Source of the DNA: Zancudomyces culisetae
Lineage: Eukaryota; Kickxellomycota; Harpellomycetes; Harpellales; Legeriomycetaceae
Assembly (NCBI GenBank): GCA_001969505.1
Contig: LSSK01001225.1
Location: forward strand, 1-34,331
DNA: 34,331 nt
Reading direction: 5' to 3'
Shown in pieces: positions 19,194 to 29,184 of the stretch. Made by a program: the position numbers and the translations under genes. How positions within the stretch are numbered: the first letter of the stretch is position 1; the number at the start of each line of letters is the position of its first letter. Under the pieces are notes generated by a model that searched no databases, was not told the origin of the DNA, and saw nothing but the letters and a program-made list of their open reading frames with translations.

Positions 19194-21251
19194 TTTGGAT
19201 ATTATTGTACAGATCTACTCTATCGGTTCCTCTTAATAAAGTCTAGTTCATCTATATTATAATTTGCTTAATCATTTAGCTTTGAGTGCTGGTATTTTTA
19301 TCTTTTATTACTCTAAACCATTCAGATTTTTATCTCTTTTTTTTTGGATGGAAAAAAATTGCGCAGCCTATCATAGTTGTAGAAACGGATAGCAACTTTC
19401 AATCGGCCAATTATTGCAGAAGGCTGATAAAAATTATGTACAATTCATGTTCATTTCTGCACCTTTAGGTGATCTTGTTAATGCTAGCAGATAAAATTCT
19501 TTTTTTCAGCTTTATTGGGCTCTACATTCCTCTCCAATGTTGTGTTAGTACTTTTGTTTTTCTTACCCCTAGCCTGAGCTTTCTACATTTCTTTATACTT
19601 TCTGGAATTGCGCAATCTTGACTCCTTAAGTTCAAATATTTCCCGCTCATCTACAACCTGCCTCCATAATGCGCTTTTCTTTTTTTTAAAAAAAAGACTA
19701 GCTGCAATCTTGATCATATACCCATAAAAAAGCCACACCCTAGATACTCTTCACCCCATTCTAGTGACATAGTACCGTCTTTACTTTTACGAATTTGTCA
19801 ACCTTGATCTAGTTTTGTCTACTATATAATAATCCCATTTTTCATATACGTTTATCATTCATAGATTTGTCTGTATTTATACACTATTGGATAAATATTG
19901 CTTTTAATACTCATGTTGCCAATAATATGGGTGTATTAGGCATCAGCAACTGCTTGTGGATGTTAAACAAAACATCATTTGACTAGAGCCTATTGATACA
20001 CTATTTCCTCATACTTGGCAGTTTTTCTTGGTTCAAACTGCTCAAATTTGGTAAACCCCTTTTTAAAAAAAGAGGAAAAGAAAAGTCCTCCACTTATCAA
20101 AGGTTTAATGCTAACCCCTCTCGAATTAGGGTATATACTTGGTTGAGAACATGCTTATTTAATCATTCATATATATTACTAGTGTGGGGATAATTTAAAT
20201 GCAGACTCTGATTGCTGTTCAAAAAATATTTGGTTTTCGCGCTAATCCACTAAATAAAAGAGCTTGCTGTAAACCCTACAAGCTTTTTTTCAGTGCCATG
20301 GGTTTGTTTACGGCATCTACTTTTCCTTACCTAGGTTCAGTTTAAGAAAACGAATGCTAAAGTAGACTCTAACTATATTTCGGGCGTAAACTCACATCGC
20401 ACCTGGAAAAAGAAAACATTCTCCAACGACCAGAAAATAAACTTGTTTAGAAACTATGAACTGTACGCAACACATAAGGAGCATAATACCCCGATTATTC
20501 TCCTGTTTACTTCGGGTTTACTACATATTTCATCAAATGCATCTTGGGTTTGTGTGTGGAGGAGTGGTGAAGGGGAGTGGAGGAGGAATGTAATGAGTAC
20601 ACAAAATTTAGGTACACACCAAGCCTATATTTGCAATCTCAACAGTTTGACCTCTGAAATAAATATTTGTAAATAGAATTTTGTATCCATGTGGTTGTGA
20701 AAATAAAACAATACATCGTTCAAATTAGCTTGAATTTTCCCACATGGGATAATTTTGGTATTGTGACATGAGAGGGAAAATAAAAATTAACTAGGGTGGT
20801 CCATATGGTTCGGAATTATAATGCTATATAGCCCAAGATTTACACGGAACACGTGTAGTCAAATATAAGATAATTTCGTGGGAGCAGAAGTTTAATGCTG
20901 AATCATTTCTTCAAAATGAAGATTAAAGCTTCGAAACTAAGTTATACTTTTTCGATAGCCTTTTCAAGACGCTGTGTGGTAGTACACATGGAGCCTCTGT
21001 TGACATATCAAAGGCTTCAGAATAAATCAAAATATAAAGAATAAAAAGGTATTTCAAGACTAAATGATATCAAAACATACATTTTGCTAATTTGCATAAA
21101 CTATACTTTTTCAAAAGTATAAACTGCATGTAATACACTATAATACAGTAGTATTTGTATTTTTCGGCTACAAAAAAGTTCAACCATATATTCATGTCCT
21201 TGTGCTTTATTGAAGGAAGACCTGCTTTTGGTTAGATATCCAGATAAAAAG
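19194..21251. other. 2-kb intergenic region between divergent genes
   Basis: It lies between the start of the AAA+ gene (minus) and the start of the GDSL-like gene (plus), so it holds both promoters. I find no supported gene. Short open frames at 19286-19468 and 20443-20676 have no recognisable motif, and the second has no ATG at its start. A stem-loop followed by seven T residues lies at 20256-20290. Confidence 0.55.
20256..20290 (+). other. Stem-loop followed by T run
   Basis: AGCTTG at 20261-20266 pairs with CAAGCT at 20279-20284. The stem extends outward through A:T pairs and one G:T pair into a T7 run at 20284-20290. The layout looks like a transcription terminator or the end of a small Pol III RNA, but no A/B boxes are evident upstream. 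Confidence 0.3.
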
Positions 21252-22758
21252 ATGTTTGCAATACTGACCTTTATTATTTTTATTACTAAATGTGCCATCT
21301 CGGATCGAATACACGAGTTGCACCTAAAATCACAGTATAGGAATATTGTATTGTTTGGCGACGATGATGTCGATTTGGGAAGAGGGTATCTTGTAACGGG
21401 CGGATACCCAAAGTCACCTTACTATTTTGGAAGATATACTAATGGACTCACATGGGGAGAGTACTTGGCTGAACTCCTCGACGTGGATGTTATAAGTTTT
21501 GGATATGGTTAGTAGATTTGCTGCATTGATTTATTATATGTTTTCACTGAAGAGTGCTTAATTTTTATTTCAAGTATAAGATCGATTAACTAAAACAGCA
21601 TGCTAAAAACAAAAAAAATCATGTAGGAAACGCCACAATAAGTGCAAAAACAAAAAAATTTGCTTCTTTGATTAAAAGTGACTCGGAAAGGGTTGAGACG
21701 CCAATCCCCGATCTAAGCAAACAAATTGAAGTATATCTTGAATATTTGGACGGCCAGGAATCCAGAACTGCTAAATTTGATCCAGAATATACGCTATACG
21801 CATTAAACTTTGGGAAAAGCGAGCTATTTAGTATAATAAAAAACATAAGCCACCTTAGTATTGAGAGTGCCCAGGATTATGTGAAAGAGAGCTTGATTTT
21901 TGTTGTAAACCAGCTGCTCCAATATATGGTACTATATTTATAATTATCTTTTTTGATCTCTAAAGACACGAGAAACAACGTGAAACGGCTTTATTAAATT
22001 ATTTCTGTATATTCTGGTAGGAACCCCTTCTAGATAGCAAAAAAATACAAGCACAAAATATACTTTTAGTGGGCGTTCCCGGATTAGGACATTTACACGG
22101 GTATTCTGATAACCATCATGCTCGAGTAGTTTCAGACATGTTTAACAGAATACTGAACGAGCAGGTCAACACAGTGCTCAAAAACAGGGTCAAAAATCTG
22201 TATATACCCCATCTTGACAAGTTTGACGAGGATATAATTAAATTCACAGATAATCAAGTTGAAGCAATAGGTATGTTCATTCTACAATACTCTTCTAATT
22301 TGTCGATTATATTGAATTTGTTTACAGAACAATATAGCTTCATATCTGTTATGCTAATATATATAGAAAAACGACATAAAGCGTGTATCAATACGACAAA
22401 GATTATTCATAAGATATGCGAAGATCCAGACAATCACATTTGGTGGGATGAAACCCACATAACTACAAAAGTACACTCGCATTTGGCGCAATACATATTT
22501 CAGCAAATGTTAATTAATACTAAAAGAAAAACAAAGGGAACTTTCAGTATCAACACGCAGATCGGCTCCGAACCTTATGATAGCCGTGAATCAAAATACC
22601 TGGATTATAGCTTGGGCGCAATAATTTACAACATCAAACGCTTAATGATGACTTCAGAGAGTTACATCTTAATTATGTACTTTTATTTTGGATACTTTTT
22701 GTATAAGCAAACCAGAAAACTTTTTTTCTTTTGCAGCAAACTACATCATATACTATAA
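21252..22758 (+). CDS. Secreted SGNH/GDSL-fold protein lacking the catalytic Ser, 5 exons
   Basis: Predicted protein of about 393 aa. Exons: 21252-21507, 21627-21928, 22021-22270, 22328-22676, 22737-22758. The start ATG at 21252 gives a signal peptide (MFAILTFIIFITKCAISDR). Family blocks are clear: block I IVLFGDDDVDLG (32-43), then GGYPKSPYYFGRYTNGLTWGEYLAELL, block II SFGYGNAT, block III LNFGKSELFS, ILLVGVPGLG, and block V WWDETHITTKVHSHLA with Asp310 and His313. In active GDSL hydrolases block I is FGDS; here the nucleophile position is Asp38 (codon 21363-21365). The block III Asn of GxND is Ser150. So Asp-His are kept while the nucleophile and one oxyanion-hole residue are replaced, suggesting a non-catalytic or altered-function protein. 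The frame is intact with normal splice sites, so it is not an obvious pseudogene. Introns 3 and 4 are 57 and 60 nt with no in-frame stop. It converges on the cyclophilin gene 209 bp away. Confidence 0.85.
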
Positions 22759-22967
22759 CTCTACATTCGGCTTACCGAAAAAAAAGATAAAAAGAAAAGA
22801 AAAGAAATGCTTGCAAAGGCCAATAGCTGCTAGCATTGAGATATATAGATTTATTAATTTATTTTTAATACAATAAAACCTGTACAATAACCCGAGTTGT
22901 GATGTAGATAACCTTGTGACGCAAAACTGGTTATGTAAGAAAAAAAAACGTTTGAAGAAAATCGGCT

Positions 22968-24741
22968 CTAAACCTCGCCACAGCCAGAGATAGTAACTGT
23001 TTTTTTGGGTTTTCCTGATGCTGTTCCCAACGCCTCTATCATGCGTACTACATCCATTCCTTTGGTGACATGACCAAACACAACATGTTTGCCATCAAGC
23101 CTATATTTTTTTAAAATAAAAAAGGAAGATGAGAGTGTGATCAGTGATATAAGTCTTGTGTATATGTGGAACTTGGCATTTATTTATGAATAAAGATAAG
23201 CAAATCGAGCTTACCATTCAGTCTGGTCTAGTGTTATAAAAAACTGCGACCCATTTGTGTTGGGGCCAGAGTTGGCCATAGAGAGGATGCCAGGACCATC
23301 ATGTTTCAGTACAAAGTTTTCATCGTTAAAGTTGTTTCCATAAATAGATTTTCCGCCTGTTCCGTTGAAGTTCTGAAAATCACCACCTTGGATCATAAAC
23401 TTTGGGATTATCTATAAGTGAAAAAAGAATGATAGTAAAAATCTGTACACAGCTCTTGAATAAAGTCTATATTCGTGTTAAATCTAGATGCTGTGAATGA
23501 AAAGATTGGTGTGCTTACCCTATGGAAGATTGAGTTTTTATACCCAAATCCGCTTTTATGTGTACACCTAAATATTTGTAAAACATTAGATGTATATCGT
23601 GGTGTGGTTAAGATAAAAAGCAATCGACAAGTAGATCGACATAAAAAGCACGTACAGTTGTCTGAAGTTCCTATATATAGCAAATAAAGCAAGTTAGCCA
23701 CAATAAATCAAAAGTAATGTATAATAGGCTTACTCAGCAGTTCGAGGCGCCACATCGGCTCTAAGTACCAATTCGATTCTACCAGCTGGCTTTCCATCAA
23801 CACTGACTTCCAAAAACAACCTATTTTTTTAATTTAAATAATCAAAGTACTTATACTGCAACTGAGTTTGACATCCATTCTCTGTAGTATTTTCTGATGA
23901 AAGTACATCAGCCCCCCCCCTCCCCATTTCTGCCTTCAATACACTAGCTTACCTTGGATTTGTGATGTCTGAGTTTTTGCCACCAGTAATCGAGTTATCT
24001 TTTGCCTGTTCGCCTTCCGGTCCATCCCTTCCGAAAGCATGTTTTTTTATCCATTCTTCATCATCCCAGACTAAGATATATATAAAATAGTAGATACATT
24101 GAAAAGAAGTGGATTGATATAAGTATAATGAGTATATCAGCTTTGCATTCACCTGCTCGATTGGATGTCTCAGTATATTTTCCTGACTTAGCCAAATTGA
24201 CGTTTATCGTTTTTCCGAATAATTCTGCATTATTCATATTGTCAATCGCATCGTTTGCGTCTTCGGCTTCTTCAAATTCTATAAAACCGAATCCCCTGTG
24301 TCTATTGTCTTTGAAGTACAGGAGAAAAAATATGCTTGATTAGTCTCAAACAATTTACTCCAGCAGTAAATACTCGAAGAATGTCGGTCCAAGACAGTAA
24401 AAGAGTAAAAGAATCAATACCTGAGTTGGGATCATTTGGTAGCACCACCTCTACAACTTCCCCAAATGGTATAAACGCGGCTCTTAATGTCTCCTCATCT
24501 ACCCCTGGATCAATTCCACCTACAATCACATTTGTTTTCTGGTTACTTAATTTGCATATTTGTTCTTTTTAAAAATCTTAGAGGTAAGAATATTTCTGCT
24601 CACAAATGATGTATCATATTCATTTATACATATTTAAGCATTTTGGGATGCAGAGATCGCAAACAAAAAAAAAACAAAACATTCGGGCTTACTAATATAT
24701 AAAATCGTTTTCTTTTCATTTCCGAGTCTAAGATTCGACAT
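22968..24741 (-). CDS. PPIE: RRM-cyclophilin, peptidyl-prolyl isomerase E (PPIE/Cyp33), 9 exons
   Basis: 300-aa nuclear prolyl cis-trans isomerase with an N-terminal RNA-binding RRM; the human counterpart is 301 aa and joins the activated spliceosome. Exons on the minus strand: 24741-24693, 24519-24421, 24308-24153, 24070-23953, 23820-23734, 23670-23656 (15 nt), 23567-23519, 23411-23215, 23100-22968. The RRM has RNP2-like ILYISGI (about 13-19) and RNP1 HRGFGFIEF (about 54-62). A linker with WDDEEWIKK is shared with human PPIE. The cyclophilin domain shows [33 protein letters not shown] (catalytic Arg and the FxxxQ pattern), [20 protein letters not shown] (drug-binding Trp) and ISGCGEV at the end. 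All active-site residues I can place are present. Seven of eight acceptors end in TAG; intron 2 uses AAG. Saccharomyces cerevisiae lacks this fusion. Confidence 0.95.
23656..23670 (-). other. 15-nt microexon of the PPIE gene
   Basis: The exon GAACTTCAGACAACT lies between introns of 63 nt (23671-23733) and 88 nt (23568-23655). Acceptor tatag, donor gtacgt. It supplies the codons of NFRQ plus partial codons on both sides and restores the conserved ENFRQLCTH block of cyclophilins. Confidence 0.88.
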
Positions 24742-25040
24742 TTTAAAGGTTGTAGATTTGTTGTTAATCCTCTATCTTATCTCTAGTTGATTGTGCGTGA
24801 GGCTGGTGGCTAAACAAAAACAATAGTTGTTAAATGTATCTTTTGGCTCAGATTGCTCGTGGGTTTTACTATTCTATGTAAATATACCATTTCATTTAAC
24901 AATGGCTTTAAAAACAAAAATAAAAACGTAAAAAGCACTATGTTTTTTCCACTTCAGCTATTGGCTCAGGGTTCCAGTCCTACATACTTGATTTTTCGAT
25001 CCAAACCCAAAGGAGTATATGCTCTAGCACAGTTTGCTAA

Positions 25041-25292
25041 GGCAAATATCTGACTGTAGCCCCCTATCTGGGTCAAAAAAAGCACGCGCTACTGGTAGTC
25101 TCCATAAATTTACCAAAAATTGATAAACAGTTAACCGATGATCCTCATGAGTGGAAGGAACATCACGTTTTGATGGCGGCGAATTTTGAACTCAACCTAC
25201 GCATGCTTGAGCAACTTGTTGGGCATGGTATACGATTTTCTATTCCGCAAACCATCAAGAGAGTCAATGTTGCATTCTATTTATTACTCTGA
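25041..25292 (+). pseudogene. Coding-like fragment, possible relic of an unknown gene
   Basis: An 83-codon stop-free frame, rich in normal-looking protein text (for example DDPHEWKEHHVLMAANFELN and MLEQLVGHGIRFSIP) and less AT-rich than its flanks. It overlaps, in another frame, the end of an upstream open stretch that follows an acceptor-like TTCAG at 24954-24958 and contains GSSPTYLIFRSKPKGVYAL. A single-base shift near 25035-25052 would join the two. Further open pieces follow on the same strand at 25448-25639 and 25934-26056. I do not recognise the family. A run this long can occur by chance in a 6-kb region of this base composition. Confidence 0.3.
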
Positions 25293-25933
25293 GAAGTGAA
25301 GCTCTTCGAAATATGCCAATGTCAAGTAGCTAAATGGTCAATATATTTTTGAAGCAATGAAGAGGCTACCTCGATGGTTTTATCCGCTCCACTTTTTAAC
25401 AGTAAAGAATAATTTAAAATATCATAAATAGTGCTAACGATCAATACATGCCCATTTCTCCTATAAAAAAAAGCGTTAATGGAACCACTTCAACTGAAAT
25501 GCCTGGAATAATAGTGTGTCACGCGCACTATTTAGAAATACCAAATTTCGGCCAAATTCATATTTTACACTTTCACCCGATAAATATATTGAGTTCTCTG
25601 AGGTTAGTTTCAGTAATTTTGACAATGCAATTTTTTTGATTGTTTATAGAAACTAAGTGAATATCGGTCTTGTATGAAACAATCAGAAATATATAGGATT
25701 TAAGTTTACACGTGATATGTCATTGTCTTGATACAACTTGATCAATGACACGAATATCATTATCCGCATATTCTTTAATTGTGCTTTGCCGTATCTCGTT
25801 AGCATTTCAAAAAAATTAAACAGCTCCCGTCCTAAATAAACTAAAAGTCGTATTAAGTGGGTCGTTATCAAGCAATATGGTATCCAACTACCCCTCCCTC
25901 CCCCTCTCCTAGGGTGCATTATTTCATTTTCAG

Positions 25934-26056
25934 TTCAGTAGTACTGTAATAAGAGCGTGGGGAACTAAGCAAACAGCACCAGTGGCTGCATTATATCAAC
26001 GAAAAAAGAGCTTAAGCAGTCTTTGTACTTGTGAACAGTCGCGTGATATTACATAA
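25934..26056 (+). pseudogene. Possible exon relic after a TTTTCAG acceptor
   Basis: A 40-codon open frame beginning right after TTTTCAG, with text such as VIRAWGTKQTAPVAALYQRK, ending at a TAA. It may belong with the open fragments at 25041-25292 and 25448-25639 on the same strand. Family unknown. Confidence 0.2.
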
Positions 26057-26914
26057 TCTCCAGCAAATCTGAATACCGCCAGTTTGAGAAGAATGATAAT
26101 TGCTGCAAATTAGAGAAACGAAATATTAAAAAATATCTGAGTAATCCTGGAACGCATATATTTTGACGTCACACTCGTTGATTCTATAGTCTTGGTTTAC
26201 TTGATTGCTTTTAGAAACGAAGAGAAGAGAAAGGAGATAATACGTGTATTATTGAGTATGCAACTAAACCATTTAAAAACCAGACCTTGATTCACAGCGT
26301 ACAAACATCGAAAAAAAAATCGTTGAAGTCAATATTGTGTCAATAAATTCATTTGTCATCAGGGCCTTTTTGTGTTACCTCAAGACTTCAAGTGGAATAA
26401 ACCAGAAGTGCGGACAATAAAACAGGAAATGGTCTGAGAAATTTGGAGGTGTGTCTTTTTTATTGAACCTTGTGGTAGCTTTGCAAGTGTACCACTATGT
26501 CCTGTGTTTGGTGAAAGCAAGCATTAAAAGTGACGTTTTTTATTTCAGCTTTTAAAGTGCTTTGCAAGTAAACTTTTTTTTTTGTTTTTTTCGAGTATCG
26601 AGTCTTATTCACTTCATTCATTTATATGTCTTTGTTTTTCACTTTCTGTTAAATGCCTGTTCAAATATAATCATGCTCAGAAATATTTATTGCAAAATAG
26701 ACCAAATTGTTTAGGAAAATATGTGGAAAAATGCAAAAGCGCTCACAATATAATTATACAAACTTAGTAGACGTAAAGTTGCATTGTGTAACACTCCCCC
26801 CATCCGCAAGAGACATTTTCTAGGCGCATACACCAAAATATCACGACATTACAGAATAATTAATGAGTTGCTAGCCTTCAATTGAAATTATTATCTCAAA
26901 AAGAAGGGGAGTGA

Positions 26915-26968
26915 GGGCTCAAGCCCCATGATACTTAAACCTGTTTTCACGATCACTAAAGCAGGTTT
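26915..26968 (+). other. Two adjacent hairpins, possible structured RNA
   Basis: Hairpin 1: GGGC-TCAA-GCCC at 26915-26926. Hairpin 2: AAACCTG (26937-26943) pairs perfectly with CAGGTTT (26962-26968). After the second stem comes a short T run and then ACAGGG. The two-hairpin layout with a terminal ACA loosely recalls an H/ACA snoRNA, but a clear H box is missing. Confidence 0.2.
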
Positions 26969-27279
26969 GCCTTTTTAACAGGGATAAAAGGACTTCCAAT
27001 ACACAGAAAAACCAGTGATTTATTAAAAAAAAAAAACTTTTGGTTTTCGTTTTCGCTGGTATAGATTAAGCAATAAACTAACCTCCCTATATGCTATTGG
27101 TGGCATAAAGTGATTTACATCGCATATCCTTCTTACTAAGCGTTTTTAAGTGACAAGATCTGTTTAAAGCCCGACACTACATGTTGTCATCTTCACATTA
27201 AACAAACAAAAGTTGGGGAAAACAGAGGGGGGGAAGGGAATAAAATAAAAATAGTGCACAACCTTTTAAAAATGATTGT

Positions 27280-27307
27280 CAGCGCCGACAAATGAGCGCT
27301 GGCTTTT
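27280..27307 (+). other. GC stem-loop followed by T run
   Basis: CAGCGC at 27280-27285 pairs with GCGCTG at 27296-27301 around a 10-nt loop, followed closely by TTTTTT. It is an isolated GC-rich element in AT-rich DNA and may be the 3' end of a small RNA. No gene body is identified. Confidence 0.25.
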
Positions 27308-27485
27308 TTCTGCATTTTTTGACGATTCTTTCAAAAAGCTAAGATAAAAAAAATAGAACACCAGATTTTTGCAATATGCATCTCTACCCTCACACAATAT
27401 CTTTGCTCTTATTTAATTGTAAATATAACAACTGGTTACAAAGAAACATAGCAAAATTAGACCCAATACAGACAATAAATGCGAC

Positions 27486-27511
27486 AATTAATTATTAATT
27501 AATTAATTAAT
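27486..27511. repeat. TTAA tandem repeat
   Basis: AT-only stretch of repeated AATT/TTAA units, interrupted once. Confidence 0.7.
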
Positions 27512-27703
27512 CGTTTATCTTTTGGGCCTTCGGCTATACGGACCCGCTTATTCAAAATGATATACAAAATGTTTGGAAATTCAAGACCACATCTATTAAT
27601 GAAAAAGAAATTGTTTTGACAAGCATTATTTGTGAAGCACTCTAGCACCTTTTATTGTCGAAATCAACTTTTTTTTTTTGATGCTTGGAAAAAAAAAATT
27701 TTG

Positions 27704-28051
27704 TATAAAAGGCAATCCTCTTTGATCAAAACTAAAGTAGGTTTCATACACTTTTTCACTTTCAACTGAAAAAGCATGATAATAAATAAAAACTATTCTA
27801 AATATTAGAGTCAGTTGTTTTTAGATTTATTACACCAAGAGACAAAGACAGCAGTACAAAAGATGTTAGTAAAAGAAAGCACTTTAGCCATGGTTGACGA
27901 AAGGTTCGAGCCAGAAAGACCCGAGTTGAAAGATTCTCCTCCTGTAAGAAATCCTGTAATAAACTTTGAGTAAATAAATCATATCGGACAAGACATGTAG
28001 CCTGAAGCGTGTGCTGCGTGTATAATACCGGAGTTGAAAGTTGTAGCATAG
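27704..28051 (+). other. Possible small gene with a TATA box
   Basis: A canonical TATAAAAG lies at 27704-27711. An open frame from 27809 (first internal ATG 27863) runs to a TAA at 27971-27973. It includes MLVKESTLAMVDERFEPERP with many G-starting codons, as coding DNA has. A 57-nt GTAAGA...TGTAG intron at 27944-28000 would instead join it in frame to 28001-28051 (contains PEACAACIIPELKVVA, stop TAG). The opposite strand is also open over 27798-28055, encoding a membrane-like segment, so strand choice is uncertain. No family is recognised. Confidence 0.22.
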
Positions 28052-28289
28052 CCACAGCTGAGCGCTTCGCAGAAAGAACAAGCTAAGGAAAACCAAACCG
28101 TTTATTCGCAAAATCACAAAAACCAAAAAAAAGGGGGAAAAAAAGAACGAGAATGCCACAAGTCAGTACCAAGTGTTACTTTTGTCTTTACCTTTGGTAT
28201 TAAACCAAAGACCTTTTAAAATCGAGCGCAAATATACACATATTATGTATTTCTTCACTTTATATGACCTAAAATTCATGCACTAGGAT

Positions 28290-28595
28290 TCATAGTTTTG
28301 TATTTTTTAATAAGTCTGGAGATACTTTGTAGTTGTTTACTAAGAATAAAAGCACATTTACATTTATAATGCTAACCCAGCTAGAGTACCTTTTAGAATG
28401 CTTTGTTTGGAGTATGTGAATAGATTTTGTATTAAAATTCATACCAACATAAATTTTTATATTTACTTTTCTTTTCACCTTTCTTCTATATTGTACATGT
28501 GAAGTTCCATCAATACCCTCCTTTCTCCCAGTATGTAAAATATAAATGTCTTTACTTTTACTAACTGCTACAGAGAAATTCTCAAAACATACCAC
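28290..28595 (-). pseudogene. RCC1-repeat-like open fragment
   Basis: A 101-codon open frame that starts directly after an acceptor-like TTTCAG (28596-28601 on the minus strand). The text VVCFENFSVAVSKSKDIYIL resembles one blade of an RCC1 propeller (consensus: Cys-Gly-x-x-His/Phe-Ser/Thr-x-Ala-Leu ... Val-Tyr-x-Trp-Gly), though the WG is absent. Possible downstream introns end at TTCTTAG. No ATG starts the frame, so it would be an internal exon or a relic. Confidence 0.25.
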
Positions 28596-28929
28596 CTGAA
28601 ATTAATATGTTGTGATAATAATCTCTTCAAGGTGGTCTGTACATATCCAGAGTTATTGAAATGATAATTCCTAGTAAATAGATACACAAACACTCTCTAA
28701 TTGCGCCTCCTAGTTTGTTGGCAACAAAACCTCAGCTTTGGCATTTGTTACTATACCAGAAAATGCAGGAAAGAAACTAATTTGCAGATTATTTGTATTT
28801 TAATGTAGTACGATTTAGTAATTTCATCCGGATTATGGGTTTGTGTTTTCTGGAGTAATGAAAAAGCCTATTACCTAAAATTTTACATGCCATTTTCCAA
28901 AAAAAAACGTTAACAATATTAAAGATTAA

Positions 28930-29088
28930 TTAATAAGCAATAAAAAAACCGAAGTGGATCGTACTATCAATGCTACGCTGGCGAACAAAGGAGCACATTG
29001 CACTACAATTGTGACAACAGTGCTTCTTTGATATTTGGCAAACACAAGCAAAATCAAAATTACTTCTATATTTCGCTTCTACTTGATA
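28930..29088 (-). pseudogene. Cys/His-rich, FYVE-like open fragment
   Basis: A 52-codon open frame containing FACVCQISKKHCCHNCSAMC followed by SFVRQRS. The spacing recalls the R(K)HHCRxCG...C core of FYVE zinc fingers, with one His replaced by Cys and a Cys missing. It has no ATG at its start and lies just downstream, on the minus strand, of a WD-like fragment. Confidence 0.18.
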
Positions 29089-29184
29089 TTACTAGATTAA
29101 TTCTAGAACCAGGTTCTGCAAATCATACAATATAATAAACTAAGCAGTAAAAAAGAGTAACATCAGTTAAAAAAGTATAACGAG

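Noticed and set aside
21210-21251. Upstream TTG start for the GDSL-like protein
   Set aside because: The ATG at 21252 opens directly into a good signal peptide; the upstream codons have no ATG and would bury it.
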